Under the pieces are notes generated by a model. That model made no database searches. It was given only the letters and a program-made list of their open reading frames with translations, and was not told where the DNA came from. 64,000 bases of DNA from Bacteroidales bacterium (GTDB lineage: Bacteria > Bacteroidota > Bacteroidia > Bacteroidales > WCHB1-69), in NCBI GenBank assembly GCA_017554325.1, contig JAFZIP010000013.1, forward strand, positions 124,001-188,000, read 5' to 3'. Shown piece by piece: positions 19,301-27,390 of this stretch (position 1 is the first letter of the stretch; every line of letters starts with the position of its first letter). Position numbers and translations under genes: made by a program.

Positions 19301-20579
19301 CGGAACCATGCTGCCGGGTTACATGGGCACGCCGAACATGTTCGGTATTGACTTCGCCAACCGCTCTCCTGGATTCCTGTTTGTGTTCGGTGGCCAGCCT
19401 GACATTCAAGCGATGGGCGCGCGTGGCCATTGGCTCACTACTGACTCGCTCATGAACAGTGCTTACCAAAGAACCTATAACGAGGTGCTGAATATCCGTG
19501 CCTCTGTGGAGCCGTTCAAGAACTTCCGTATTGATGTGTCTGCCAACCGTAACTACACGCAGAATTTCTCCGAGTATTTCCATGTGGATGAGGCTGGCAA
19601 CATTTCACACTATACCCCGCAGCGCAACGGTTCTTTCAGCATGACGTATTGCGGATTGAAAACTTTCTTTGGCGATTATGACAAGTTGTTTGAAGATTTC
19701 AAGGAGGCTCGTTTGACGATGGCCTATAGACTGGCGGAAAATGATAATCGCGCTACCGGTGAAATTGATCCTGTCACTGGATTCCCGGACGGATACAGCG
19801 ATGTGTCGCAGGATGTGCTCATGTACGCATTCTATGCTTCCTATATGGGCAAAAATGCCGATAACATGAAGCTCTCAGGCCCGTTCTTGAAAATCCCTCT
19901 TCCGAATTGGCGTATCAACTATAACGGCTTCTCCAAGATCAAGGGCGTGGACAAAGTGTTCCAAAGCCTTTCGCTGACGCACAACTATACTTGTACCTAC
20001 CAAGTGGGCGGGTATGCCACGAATGTTAACTACAAAGAAGGCGGTGCCGTCCGGAATAATCTGGGTGATATGATGCCGGAATATGAGCTTAACCAAATTG
20101 CCCTGTCCGAGCAGTTTGGCCCGTTGATCGGCTTTGACATGACACTGAAAAACAGTATGCTCTTGAAGGTGGAATACAAGCAATCCCGCAACGTGGCTTT
20201 GAGTTTTGCCAACAACCAGATTACGGAAACCTCCGCCAAGGAATTGTCCGTGTCGGGTGGTTATCGATTCAAAGACCTGAAGTTGGGTTTGGTATTCTCC
20301 GGCATGAAACGCCAGTTTGTCAGCGACCTGAACCTCACTGCCGGTGTGGGTATCAAGAGCAATGCGACCATGCTCCGTAAGATCCAGGAGGAAGTGGATC
20401 AGGTTACCTCCGGCATGTTGACCGCCACAATCAATGTTGCAGCCGAATACCAGTTCAGCCAAATGGTGGGAGTGAAGTTTTTCTACGACCATACCATCAA
20501 TCGTCCGAAAGTGCTCAATCAATACAACAACATGAATTTTGAAGTGGGCATTTCCATTAACTTGATGCTATCACAATAA
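13344..20579 (+). CDS. sprA: SprA/Sov, giant outer-membrane translocon of type IX secretion
   Basis: 2,411 residues, in the 2,300-2,500 range of the family. A signal peptide (IYILVIVMAWCVAG...LSA-E) is followed by repeated SprA_N domains; the segments GNVELKFGFKYV, FDQDIQLNLIAKIGDKIEFNLNYT and GKQGTTYIDDFEASKSTIDL are characteristic. The known SprA is a 36-strand barrel through which folded cargo with C-terminal sorting domains crosses the outer membrane. The start codon is TTG at 13344, 13 nt after the ruvA stop; the next in-frame ATG (13392) would destroy the signal peptide. The BspA-like protein at 37982-40591 is a likely client. Confidence 0.95.
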   Translation: MKATKIKHFIYILVIVMAWCVAGIQTLSAEVYHGTPMPDYSWPTTNLMPPDTDPPLVPQPDNNPLNQPFTSPFSLHNPPGVGTVIEYDPNTNTYNFQYMTGNTPFGPGAYMDVNEYIDYDLKKSINDYWHNHSSSYNGGNRRGGGLIPELHVGGDIFESIFGSNTIDIRPSGNVELKFGFKYVQTDNYSIPVKQRRTPSFLFDQDIQLNLIAKIGDKIEFNLNYTTDQLTLDNNMDKIKLKYAGKEDDILQLIEFGNVTLPLNSTLITGSQSLFGVKTQLKFGNLMVTAVASQKNSTSETITITGGAEENDFYFRADEYEENKHFFLGQFFRDHYNEYLSTLPLVGSPIVITKIEVWRTTVGAATTNNRNIVAFTDLGEADPEFGALSYNPMYSGGQYPDDQINNLTSYVDTSMIRNISTVNNNLRSLGMTAGVDYEKVESARLLASSEYTFNSKLGFISLNSALSSDQVLAVAFQYTVIGDTTVYQVGEFSNEVSAPSCLRVKLLKSTNLNTKSPLWNLMMKNVYNLSAYQVSSEKFRLNVLYTGDEEGIANGFFTKGKNKGVSLIKLLGLDRLNQQQDPHPDGIFDFLDGAQTTGGTINASNGRIFFPTIEPFGKDLRAIFDEDEAELADMYAFDSLYTLTKTLAQQITNKNKYYLEGSYRSSYGSEYHFNTTNVAQGSVKVTAGGIQLTENVDFTVNYDMGTVTIINQGILNSGTPISITVENDNDFGATDQTMFGVNFDYMFSRDFTVGATLLNLRERPITNKVNYGDEPINNLVWGMNFAYKTELPFITKVIDKITFHSTTTQSFLNLEGEFAHFVPGHSKAIGKQGTTYIDDFEASKSTIDLTTMSSWVLASTPQGQPDLFPEAQATFMTDNARRKLAYGYNRALMSWYIIDPIFYNRNNATPKNLTPEDLSRPYARAVYEPELFPYKQNSGTTALTTQMTVFNMAFYPSERGPYNYDVAGTEGFSKGLNDDGTLRDPKTRWGGIMRKFDNTDFESSNYEYIEFWMMDPFIENPNHTGGKLYFNLGDISEDILRDGVKFFENGLPADGSDDDVEFTVWGRVPTTQLIVNAFDQDENARQYQDVGFDGLQDSREREYFDETYLNLLSNHFGTSSPAFQKAYEDPSGDNYHYFRGTDYDNADMKVVERYKFFNNADGNSPTDSQSPESYPTQATQIPNLEDMNNDNTLSEDERYYQYVIDLSPQHMTVGENYINDVYEAVPDILPDGTRPTTRWYQFRIPIHNPDKVVNGMTGCNSIRFMRVFMRDFEEPIICRFATFELVRSDWRAYNLSLQEEGDYLPTQGDGEGSFYVGTVSYEENANRVPIPYVLPPGIEREQLNGLTLYEINEQALSLKAVDLPDGDARAVYKSTSYDLRQFNNLRMFVHAEDVYSSGDLKKGDVTCFIRLGSDYTENYYEYEMPVDITPWSVGKDTNAIWPEANRMFIYLDSLVALKQRRNVEVRRGTWQSNQVPYSKLLDNGNKMTVVGVPNLGDVTTIMIGIRNPKKKSQHDEDDMLPKSVEMWINELRLCGFDDKQGFAATMRARVNLADVGDLSVSGLYSTPGFGSIEQSVTERSMETKYNLDIATNIDGGKILFPQKWNIKIPLHYDYSLGVSQPEYNPLNPDVKLKDDLATYETVGERDSIRRLTNVFTQRQNVNLMNVRKERNLEGGKLKMRPWDIENLDLSYSYSELLQRDEDLEMNNEYIHNGEIGYTFSTNPKNYRPFSKVKWMKSKWLQIVRDFNITPMPKNVTIRTSLRREMQEFKYRPKSKGNIIVDTSFVKSFDWSRNYSVNWDIFQSLKLEYRATASARIDEPDGLIDTRTEKDSVWHCLGRGGRMTDFRQNFAGTYQIPINKIPLFKWITASVRYNSSYTYTASALSLAYLGNTIQNSNSIQGNASVNFVTLYNTIPYLKKVNQGGNNNTRNISEKNASGRNKPKNPEEDGINEKDSLKEKPNYGKIILDGTLRFLMMVRNVSANYSRGSGTMLPGYMGTPNMFGIDFANRSPGFLFVFGGQPDIQAMGARGHWLTTDSLMNSAYQRTYNEVLNIRASVEPFKNFRIDVSANRNYTQNFSEYFHVDEAGNISHYTPQRNGSFSMTYCGLKTFFGDYDKLFEDFKEARLTMAYRLAENDNRATGEIDPVTGFPDGYSDVSQDVLMYAFYASYMGKNADNMKLSGPFLKIPLPNWRINYNGFSKIKGVDKVFQSLSLTHNYTCTYQVGGYATNVNYKEGGAVRNNLGDMMPEYELNQIALSEQFGPLIGFDMTLKNSMLLKVEYKQSRNVALSFANNQITETSAKELSVSGGYRFKDLKLGLVFSGMKRQFVSDLNLTAGVGIKSNATMLRKIQEEVDQVTSGMLTATINVAAEYQFSQMVGVKFFYDHTINRPKVLNQYNNMNFEVGISINLMLSQ

Positions 20580-20587
20580 TTTTTTAT

Positions 20588-20595
20588 TATCTTTG
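20588..20595 (+). promoter_or_regulatory. -7 promoter box of the 20617 lipoprotein gene
   Basis: TATCTTTG, 21 nt before the ATG at 20617. It decides the start, since an upstream in-frame ATG at 20593 overlaps it. Confidence 0.6.
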
Positions 20596-20616
20596 CCGCC
20601 TCTAAATCATATTAAT

Positions 20617-21087
20617 ATGAAAAAGTTTGGATTTTTAACACCGGTTATTGTCGCCATGTTCATGGTGATATGTTTTGTCCAATGCCAGAAAGAACAACCT
20701 CTGGGATTCAAGATTACCTGCTATTATGAGGGTACGGACTCTTTGATCAACGACTTGGACAAAGGCTATTTCTATATTGACACCAGTAGGTATCTCTTGT
20801 ATGATTCCGTGAATGCAAGATACAATTATTGCGACCCCACGTTGGCTAATCTTGAAGGGAAAATCGTCAAGGGCGTGGCCGAGTTCAAAGGGCTCCAGTA
20901 TCCCGCTTTGCTCCGAGTGGTGTTGTCCACCGACACTATGATCAGTGAGGACAGCTTGTCCCGCTGGGTATATCGTGACACGATTGAAGTCAAGATTGAG
21001 GAGGACAATATTGTTAATCAGAAGAAATTTAGCGATAACAAACCCGCCGAAGCCAAAGCTTATCTCGACAAGATTCTAATTCGATAG
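20617..21087 (+). CDS. small predicted lipoprotein
   Basis: 156 residues from the ATG at 20617. MKKFGFLTPVIVAMFMVICF leads to VQC, a plausible lipobox with the lipidated cysteine at about residue 23. The mature part has no recognised domain; the alternation of polar and hydrophobic residues suggests beta structure (GYFYIDTSRYLLYDSVNARY, GLQYPALLRVVLSTDTM). It lies between sprA and the MltF-like gene, all on the same strand. Function is unknown. Confidence 0.75.
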   Translation: MKKFGFLTPVIVAMFMVICFVQCQKEQPLGFKITCYYEGTDSLINDLDKGYFYIDTSRYLLYDSVNARYNYCDPTLANLEGKIVKGVAEFKGLQYPALLRVVLSTDTMISEDSLSRWVYRDTIEVKIEEDNIVNQKKFSDNKPAEAKAYLDKILIR

Positions 21088-21170
21088 TTTTATTTGCATT
21101 ACTCCTGTTATCTGCTGATGCTGCCCTCACTCGTTGATGAAGTTGATGAAATAATGCTAAAAACATTATT

Positions 21171-22538
21171 TTGAAACGGAAACACGTTAGTTATATTTTT
21201 ATTGCCGTCGCCGTCATCGCCCTGGTTGTCATATTGTTCACACATGACAGAATACAACCGTTGTCTTTGATGAATAAAAAAGAAAAGGAAGTGCCCCAAC
21301 TTGTGGGGCACGGTGACACAATCAAGGCCCTCATCTTCTATCATGCGGCGGATTATTTCGTCTATCAAGGTTCTGTCATCGGGTTCCAATATGATCTGCT
21401 TCGTCAGTTGGGAGCTGATTTGAACCGCCCTGTTTCTATTTCCATTGAGTCGGACCCCAAACAGATTTTTCTGAAATCGTTTAGCGGGGAATATGACATT
21501 GTGGGTTATGATTTTGATAAATCAAATTTCATACCCTGGTATATTTCAGAATCCGAGCCGCATTCCTATACTTACCCAGTGTTGATTACACGGAAGAAAA
21601 CTGCATTGGATGACGATACAATCCACATAGTGCATGCTCCTGAGAATTATATCCATCCGGTTGATTTTTCCATTTTAGGAGATTTGAACAAATGGAAACT
21701 GCAAGAAGACGAAGGGGTGGAGATGGAGGATCTTTTTGACATGCTGGAAGATAAAAAGGTGGACTTTATCGTATGCAATTACAATGAGGCCATCACGTTG
21801 CTGCCTTTTTACAAGTCGTTGTCCTTGGGACCGAGGGTGGGGGAGAATTTCCCGCGCACATGGGTGCTTCACAACTCCCGTGATTCGCTCAACCGGGACA
21901 TCAATGAATGGATTAAGGAGTTTGTGACGACAAAGCAGTACCAGAAACTGTGCACGAAATACCTGTCGGCGCACTCGTATGTGATCCAGCGCTCGTTTGG
22001 CGCCAGACGCAACAACATTTCTTCGTATGACAAATGTATGCAAGCGGCCTGCGCCCGTTACCACATCGACTGGCGTTTCATGTCGTCAATCGTCTGGCAG
22101 GAGTCCCATTTCAATTCTGACTTGCTGGGCATGGGCGGCAGTTTCGGTATCATGCAGATGATGCCGGCCACCGCCGCGCGCTATGGCATTACCGACACCT
22201 CTTCCGTGGAGGAACAGCTGTGGGCCGGTGCCCGCTACATCTCCTATCTGTACAAGATTTTTGCCAATAAGGTGGATACGGCCGATATCTACTATTTTGT
22301 GGCCGGCTCCTACAACTCCGGCCCTGGCCATGTCCTGGATGCCCAGGCCTTGTGCAAGAAGCACGGCGGTGATTATACCCGTTGGCTTGAGGTGGCCGAC
22401 TACCTTGCGCTGAAATCCCACAAAGATTACTATACTGATCCTGTCGTGAAATGTGGTTATTACCCAGGTAAACATACTCTTAATTATGTGAATGAGGTGA
22501 TGACCCGTTATCATGGATATGTCATAACTAAAAATTAG
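21171..22538 (+). CDS. mltF: MltF-like membrane-bound lytic transglycosylase
   Basis: 455 residues. An N-terminal membrane anchor (VSYIFIAVAVIALVVILF) is followed by a periplasmic solute-binding-like domain (about 50-265, containing GFQYDLLRQLGADL and EYDIVGYDFDKSN). A C-terminal SLT domain follows (about 285-450). The catalytic glutamate is predicted to be Glu311 in SSIVWQESHFNSDLLGMGG; the SFGIMQMMPATAARYGI and AGSYNSGPGHVLDAQ motifs complete the lysozyme-like fold. Such enzymes cut peptidoglycan glycan strands with formation of 1,6-anhydro ends. The start appears to be TTG at 21171; the nearby ATG at 21154 is out of frame. PurD starts directly after the stop. Confidence 0.88.
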   Translation: MKRKHVSYIFIAVAVIALVVILFTHDRIQPLSLMNKKEKEVPQLVGHGDTIKALIFYHAADYFVYQGSVIGFQYDLLRQLGADLNRPVSISIESDPKQIFLKSFSGEYDIVGYDFDKSNFIPWYISESEPHSYTYPVLITRKKTALDDDTIHIVHAPENYIHPVDFSILGDLNKWKLQEDEGVEMEDLFDMLEDKKVDFIVCNYNEAITLLPFYKSLSLGPRVGENFPRTWVLHNSRDSLNRDINEWIKEFVTTKQYQKLCTKYLSAHSYVIQRSFGARRNNISSYDKCMQAACARYHIDWRFMSSIVWQESHFNSDLLGMGGSFGIMQMMPATAARYGITDTSSVEEQLWAGARYISYLYKIFANKVDTADIYYFVAGSYNSGPGHVLDAQALCKKHGGDYTRWLEVADYLALKSHKDYYTDPVVKCGYYPGKHTLNYVNEVMTRYHGYVITKN

Positions 22539-22540
22539 AA

Positions 22541-23803
22541 ATGAAAATACTGATTGTCGGTCGTGGCGGCCGCGAACACGCCATCGCTTGGAAAGTGGCT
22601 CAGTCCACTAGGGTATCAGAACTGTTTATAGCTCCCGGCAATGAGGGAATGCTGCTGTTGAACAACACTTGCAATGTGCCCGTGCATCGGGTGGCAGTGG
22701 ATGAGAATGATACGGAGGCATTGCTCGCCTTTGCCCTGGAGCATCGCGTGGACCTGACCATCGTCGGGCCTGAGGCTGCCCTGATGAACGGCATCGCCGA
22801 CGAATTTCAAAAGGCGGGCTTGCGCATATTTGCCCCCACGAAGGCTGCCGCCCGCATCGAGGGCAGCAAGCAGTTTGCCAAGGAACTGATGGAGAAATAT
22901 GCCATTCCCACTGCCGCATATCGTACTTTTGAAGATTATGACGCTGCAAAAGCCTATCTGGATGAGTTTGGCGCTCCCATCGTGATTAAGTACGACGGAC
23001 TGGCTGCTGGCAAGGGCGTGGTGGTGGCCATGACTGTGGAGGAGGCCGATGATGCCCTCAAGGACATGTTGCTTGACAACCACTTCGGCAAAGGCAAGGT
23101 TGTGATGGAAGAGTTTCTGCAAGGCCCCGAATTCTCGCTGCTGACACTGGTGAATGGCGAGCAAGTTGTGCCGTTGGCCATTGCACAAGACCACAAACGG
23201 GCTTACGATGGCGACAAGGGCCCGAATACCGGCGGCATGGGAGCCTATTCTCCGGTGCCTGTGATTCCGCAAGAGCAGGTGGAATGGGCAGTGGAACATA
23301 TCATGAAACCGGCCGCCAAGGCTATGGTAACCGAAGGCTGCCCATTCTGTGGCGTCTTGTACGGCGGTCTGATGCTGACCAAAGAGGGCCCGAAAGTGAT
23401 AGAGTTCAACGCCCGCTTCGGTGACCCCGAAACCGAGGTGGTGCTGCCCAAGATGCAAAGCGACTTGGTTGAGGTGATCATGGACCTCATGGAACATAAA
23501 GAGACGAAGGCGGAGTTCTATCCCGATGCGTTCCTCGGCGTCGTGCTTGCGGCCAAAGGCTATCCAGGCTCGTACGACAAGGGTATTGAGATTAACAATC
23601 TGGAGACTGTCAGGCAGACGGTCTTCCACATGGGAACCCAACAGAAGGAGGGCCAATGGCTTTCCAACGGAGGCCGGGTTCTCTTTGTGGTGGGCAAGGG
23701 TGCAACGCTGCGCGAGGCTCGCGAAGATGCCTATAATGGTGTGCACACCATTGATGCCCAGGGCCTGTTTTATCGCGAAGATATCGGGTGGCAAGCTATT
23801 TGA
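22541..23803 (+). CDS. purD: phosphoribosylamine-glycine ligase
   Basis: A 420-residue ATP-grasp enzyme of de novo purine synthesis. It joins glycine to 5-phosphoribosylamine with ATP to give GAR. Visible family motifs: MKILIVGRGGREHAIAWK at the N-terminus, PIVIKYDGLAAGKGVVVA in the ATP-binding region, PNTGGMGAYSPVP and FNARFGDPETEVVLP. Length is as expected. It begins 2 nt after the mltF-like stop, so the two are probably co-transcribed. Confidence 0.96.
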   Translation: MKILIVGRGGREHAIAWKVAQSTRVSELFIAPGNEGMLLLNNTCNVPVHRVAVDENDTEALLAFALEHRVDLTIVGPEAALMNGIADEFQKAGLRIFAPTKAAARIEGSKQFAKELMEKYAIPTAAYRTFEDYDAAKAYLDEFGAPIVIKYDGLAAGKGVVVAMTVEEADDALKDMLLDNHFGKGKVVMEEFLQGPEFSLLTLVNGEQVVPLAIAQDHKRAYDGDKGPNTGGMGAYSPVPVIPQEQVEWAVEHIMKPAAKAMVTEGCPFCGVLYGGLMLTKEGPKVIEFNARFGDPETEVVLPKMQSDLVEVIMDLMEHKETKAEFYPDAFLGVVLAAKGYPGSYDKGIEINNLETVRQTVFHMGTQQKEGQWLSNGGRVLFVVGKGATLREAREDAYNGVHTIDAQGLFYREDIGWQAI

Positions 23804-23810
23804 TTTTTTG

Positions 23811-23818
23811 TATCTTTG
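23811..23818 (+). promoter_or_regulatory. -7 promoter box of the TonB-dependent receptor gene
   Basis: TATCTTTG followed by GCG, 20 nt before the ATG at 23839. Confidence 0.6.
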
Positions 23819-23838
23819 CGCCTTAAATTTTTTGACGC

Positions 23839-26118
23839 ATGAAGAAAATCTCCATACTTGTCACACTGCTTGTCGGTGTGGCATCCCTGTTCGCTCAGAA
23901 TACAGTATTGAAAGGCTTTACCTACGACGATTCCAACGGCGAGGTGCTGCCTTATTGTACCATCCAGCTGATGGGTACATCATACGGTGCGCTGTCCGAT
24001 TCCAAAGGAGCTTTCATGATTAACAAGATTCCGAAGGGAACATACGCCGTCAAGGTTTCTTTCTTGGGTTATAATGACATCATCGACACGATACGGGTGC
24101 GCAAGGATACGGTTATCACCAAGCGCTACTCTCTTCCGCCTTCCTCCACAACACTGGATGCCGTGCAGATTCAAGGCGAGGGCCAGCGCAAGGAGCAGGA
24201 AACGCGTACATCCGTCATCAGTGTGACGCCCAAGGACATGAGCAAAATGCCGGCCATTGGCGGCCAGCCCGATTTTGCCCAGTATCTGCAGGTGTTGCCG
24301 GGTGTGATTTCTACCGGTGACCAGGGTGGTCAGTTGTATGTGCGCGGCGGTACGCCCGTGCAAAACATGCTGCTCCTCGATGGCGTGCTCATCTACAATC
24401 CGTTTCATTCCATCGGTATCTTTTCTGTGTTTGACATGGATATCATGAGCAGCGCGGATGTCTATACCGGCGGTTTCGGTGCCGAGTTCGGCGGGAGAAT
24501 CTCTTCCGTGATGGATATCCAGACCCGCGACGGTAACAAGAAACATATATCCGGCAAGATTGATGTCAGCAATATCCAGTCCCAGATTCTATTGGAAGGC
24601 CCGCTGGTGAAGTTGAAAGACAATCGCAAGACTGCGTTGAGCTTCATCCTCTCGGGCAAAGGTTCCTATCTTGAGCCGGCCTCCAAGTTCTTCTACCCGT
24701 ATGTGGGTGAAGATGGGCTTCCGTTCAGCTTTTGGGATCTGTATGGCAAGTTGACACTCTCCACGTTGAACGGAACCAAACTGAATGTGTTCGGCTTCAA
24801 TTTCAACGACAAGGTCAACTACAGTTCCATTGCGGCATACTCCTGGAACAACTGGGGTGTGGGCTCGAACTTCCAGATTGTGCCCGGCGACGTGCCCATC
24901 ACCATTACGGGTGCATTGGCTTATTCCAAATACACGTGCGAGTTAGACGACAAATTGTACCAGCCTAAGAGCAGTACCATGGATGGCTTTACGTTCAATT
25001 TGGCCTTCAACTATTATATAGGAAGAAGCGTGCTGAATGTGGGCGTTGAGGCTGTGGGATTTAACACGCAATACACCTATTTCACTCAATTCGGCTCCAA
25101 GGTGGATATTGATGACCACACGACGGACATGTCGTTTTTCGCCAAATTCAAATACAATTTCAGAAACAAGTTGCTGCTGGAGCCGAGTTTCAGGTTGCAG
25201 TACTATTATTCTCTGGGCGAAGCATCACCTGAACCCAGATTGGCTATCAAGTACAACATTTTGCGCAACCTCCGTCTCAAGCTGGCGGGAGGTCTCTATT
25301 CCCAGAATTTGGTGGCGGTCACTTCCGATCAGGATGTCGTGAATCTGTTCAACGGATTCATCTCCTCTCCTGTGAGCGGGGACCTGCTTGCTTCTAACAT
25401 GCTCAATGATGGTGACAAGATGAAGGGCCGTCTCCAAAAGGCACAGCACATCATTTTGGGCTTGGAATATGATCCCATTTCACAGATTAGCATCAATTTG
25501 GAGGGCTATTTCAAGAATTTCTCCCAGCTGATTTCTGTCAACCGCTATAAGATGTTTGATACTGATGATGAGTTCATTTGGGAAAAAGGTCGTGCGTATG
25601 GTGGCGATGTGACGGTGAAATACGACAACAAGGGCTTTTATGTGTGGTTGGTCTATTCGTTGGGTTGGGTGAAGCGTACCGATGGAGTGGTGGAGTACAA
25701 TCCGCATTTCGACAGACGGCATAATGTCAACCTGTTGGTGTCATACGCTTTTGGCAAACGCAGATCATGGCAGATTGATGCCCGCTGGAACTTCGGTTCA
25801 GGATTCCCGTTCACGCAGACTCAAGCCTATTATCCGCATTATATGCCCACCACTATCAACGATGATTACGTGACGGCCAATGAGGATTTGTACTTTATGC
25901 TGGCAGATCTCAACCAGGCTCGTTTGCCGAGTTATCACAGATTGGATATTGGTGCCAAGAAAAAATTCCACATCGGAGAGCGGAATACGCTTGAGTTGAG
26001 TGTCTCTTTCTCCAATGTCTATAACTACAGGAATGTGTTTTATGTAAACAGAATTTCCAATGAAGTTATCTATCAGCTCCCATTTTTGTACTATTTTGGT
26101 CTGACCTGGAGATTCTAA
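23839..26118 (+). CDS. TonB-dependent outer-membrane receptor
   Basis: 759 residues with a signal peptide (MKKISILVTLLVGVASLFAQ). Residues 22-105 form a CarboxypepD_reg-like domain (LKGFTYDDSNGEVLPYCTIQ, KVSFLGYNDIIDTI). The plug domain follows (DFAQYLQVLPGVISTGDQGG, QLYVRGGTPVQNMLLLDGVL), then a beta-barrel that ends in GLTWRF with the terminal aromatic residue expected of outer-membrane barrels. These receptors import scarce nutrients using the TonB-ExbBD motor. It is shorter than SusC proteins and no SusD partner is adjacent, so a glycan-specific role is not indicated. Substrate unknown. Confidence 0.9.
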   Translation: MKKISILVTLLVGVASLFAQNTVLKGFTYDDSNGEVLPYCTIQLMGTSYGALSDSKGAFMINKIPKGTYAVKVSFLGYNDIIDTIRVRKDTVITKRYSLPPSSTTLDAVQIQGEGQRKEQETRTSVISVTPKDMSKMPAIGGQPDFAQYLQVLPGVISTGDQGGQLYVRGGTPVQNMLLLDGVLIYNPFHSIGIFSVFDMDIMSSADVYTGGFGAEFGGRISSVMDIQTRDGNKKHISGKIDVSNIQSQILLEGPLVKLKDNRKTALSFILSGKGSYLEPASKFFYPYVGEDGLPFSFWDLYGKLTLSTLNGTKLNVFGFNFNDKVNYSSIAAYSWNNWGVGSNFQIVPGDVPITITGALAYSKYTCELDDKLYQPKSSTMDGFTFNLAFNYYIGRSVLNVGVEAVGFNTQYTYFTQFGSKVDIDDHTTDMSFFAKFKYNFRNKLLLEPSFRLQYYYSLGEASPEPRLAIKYNILRNLRLKLAGGLYSQNLVAVTSDQDVVNLFNGFISSPVSGDLLASNMLNDGDKMKGRLQKAQHIILGLEYDPISQISINLEGYFKNFSQLISVNRYKMFDTDDEFIWEKGRAYGGDVTVKYDNKGFYVWLVYSLGWVKRTDGVVEYNPHFDRRHNVNLLVSYAFGKRRSWQIDARWNFGSGFPFTQTQAYYPHYMPTTINDDYVTANEDLYFMLADLNQARLPSYHRLDIGAKKKFHIGERNTLELSVSFSNVYNYRNVFYVNRISNEVIYQLPFLYYFGLTWRF

Positions 26119-26200
26119 CTGAAAGGTGAAGTGGGTGAAGGAGGTGAAATGGGTGCATGAGGTAAAGTAGGAGAAGTGGGTAAATGGGAGAAAATGGCGA
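26119..26200. repeat. GGTGAA-rich low-complexity spacer
   Basis: Degenerate 9-mers such as AGGTGAAGTGGGTGAAGGAG repeat after the receptor gene. The same kind of spacer is found at 47720-47790 and, on the other strand, at 55738-55810. Confidence 0.6.
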
Positions 26201-26348
26201 ATCAAATGAAAAATGCTTCGTTTTTTTCGCATAGAATAATGTGAAAAAGGAGGAGAAAAATGCTTGTTCTATTCTATAATACTCAAAATCAATAGTATAT
26301 AGAATAAAAAAATATTTTTCAAAAATATCGTGCAATTGAAAAAAAGTG

Positions 26349-26356
26349 TATTTTTG
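26349..26356 (+). promoter_or_regulatory. -7 promoter box of tRNA-Asp
   Basis: TATTTTTG followed by CGGC, 19 nt upstream of the tRNA 5' end. Confidence 0.6.
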
Positions 26357-26375
26357 CGGCGTTGAAAAAACAAAC

Positions 26376-26453
26376 GGATCGGTAGTTCAGTTTGGTTAGA
26401 ATACATGCCTGTCACGCATGGGGTCGCGAGTTCGAGTCTCGTCCGGTCCGCCA
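26376..26453 (+). tRNA. tRNA-Asp (anticodon GTC)
   Basis: 78 nt including an encoded CCA. The acceptor arms GGATCGG and CCGGTCC pair (one U-G). The anticodon stem-loop is CATGCCTGTCACGCATG with GTC in the loop, and the T-arm holds GTTCGAGTC. The 3' 20 nt lie within a direct repeat that bounds the downstream AbiE island, and the insertion has left the gene intact. Confidence 0.95.
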
Positions 26454-26454
26454 A
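26434..26454 (+). other. attachment-site repeat, left (tRNA-Asp 3' end)
   Basis: A 21-bp sequence starting GAGTCTCGTCCGG and ending CGCCAA. It is repeated exactly at 28907-28927. The position in the T-arm and acceptor of a tRNA is the typical attB of tyrosine-recombinase elements. Confidence 0.75.
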
Positions 26455-26458
26455 CATT

Positions 26459-26493
26459 GTAGAGACGCAATACGCTGCGTCTCTATTTTTTTT
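26459..26493 (+). terminator. tRNA-Asp terminator (GAGACGCA palindrome)
   Basis: TAGAGACGCA pairs with TGCGTCTCTA around ATACGC and is followed by eight T. It is a member of the GAGACGCA palindrome family seen also at 28932, 42698 and 55816. Confidence 0.85.
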
Positions 26494-26599
26494 ATGTTCC
26501 CATACCTTTGTTAGAAGCGCGTCCCCATTATTTTCTCCTCGTATATTTTTAAAGAAAATATTTTTTTTGAAAACTGCGTTGAAAATAAACAAAAATGTG

Positions 26600-26607
26600 T
26601 ACTTTTG
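26600..26607 (+). promoter_or_regulatory. -7 promoter box of the AbiE operon
   Basis: TACTTTTG followed by CAG. The ATG at 26623 is only about 15 nt downstream, implying a very short leader. Confidence 0.6.
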
Positions 26608-26622
26608 CAGAAAAAATTAAAT

Positions 26623-27390
26623 ATGCTAAACTATCTTGAAAAATTCCACGAGTTGAGGATATTCACTATAGATGAAGCTGGAGCCATTGTCGGCAACAAG
26701 CATTCTGCTCTGGTGCTGTTGAACCGCTATGCGGGAGCGGGACTCGTCAAACGTGTCCGCAGGAACCTATATGCTGTGGTCAATCTCGGGACAAAGGCGA
26801 TGGAGGTCAACCGTTTCCAGATTGCATCCCACCTCACCCCGACAGCGTGTGTGGCATATCATTCCGCCTTTGAGTACTATGGTTTTGCACATCAGGTGTT
26901 CTACATTACATACGTTGCAAGCGGTTCTCTTTTCAACAGATTTGAATGTGACGGAATGGCCTACCAGTATTGCGCGGCCAAAATTGATATTGGTGTGAAT
27001 GCCCCACCGATGGATGCATTGGTAAGGGTGACGGATTTGTCCCGTACCGTTGTTGACTGCATTGACCGGATTGACCGATGTGGAGGATTGGAGGAACTGT
27101 GCCAGTGCCTAATTGCAATCCCTTACCTTGACGGGAGCCAGATTGTCCGATATCTGGATGCCTACAACAAACGGGCACTGTACAAGAAAGCCGGATATGT
27201 CTTGTCTCACTTTGTGGAAAAACTCAAAGATGGAGAAGTACTTTTAGATGTCTGCCATCAATACGGAGCACAGGGCGTTGACCGCATCCAGCCCGATTCT
27301 CAGGGAAATGTTTATCATAAGGAATGGGGACTCTATGCTCCTGAGAATATCTTAACATTTTTAGAACAAGGAAGTTATGTCAATATTTGA
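26623..27390 (+). CDS. abiEi: AbiEi-family antitoxin (type IV toxin-antitoxin)
   Basis: 255 residues. The N-terminal 60 residues form a winged-helix domain (MLNYLEKFHELRIFTIDEAG, LLNRYAGAGLVKRVRRNLYA), followed by the AbiEi C-terminal antitoxin region (PTACVAYHSAFEYYGFAHQV, VTDLSRTVVDCID). AbiEi proteins repress their own promoter through the wing domain and neutralise the AbiEii toxin. The start at 26623 is preferred to 26605 because the promoter box overlaps the longer form. Its 3' end overlaps abiEii by 14 nt, the usual AbiE arrangement. Confidence 0.88.
   Translation: MLNYLEKFHELRIFTIDEAGAIVGNKHSALVLLNRYAGAGLVKRVRRNLYAVVNLGTKAMEVNRFQIASHLTPTACVAYHSAFEYYGFAHQVFYITYVASGSLFNRFECDGMAYQYCAAKIDIGVNAPPMDALVRVTDLSRTVVDCIDRIDRCGGLEELCQCLIAIPYLDGSQIVRYLDAYNKRALYKKAGYVLSHFVEKLKDGEVLLDVCHQYGAQGVDRIQPDSQGNVYHKEWGLYAPENILTFLEQGSYVNI

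Noticed and set aside
17907..19583. 558-codon minus-strand open frame
   Set aside because: Antisense shadow of sprA; no promoter, signal or domain.
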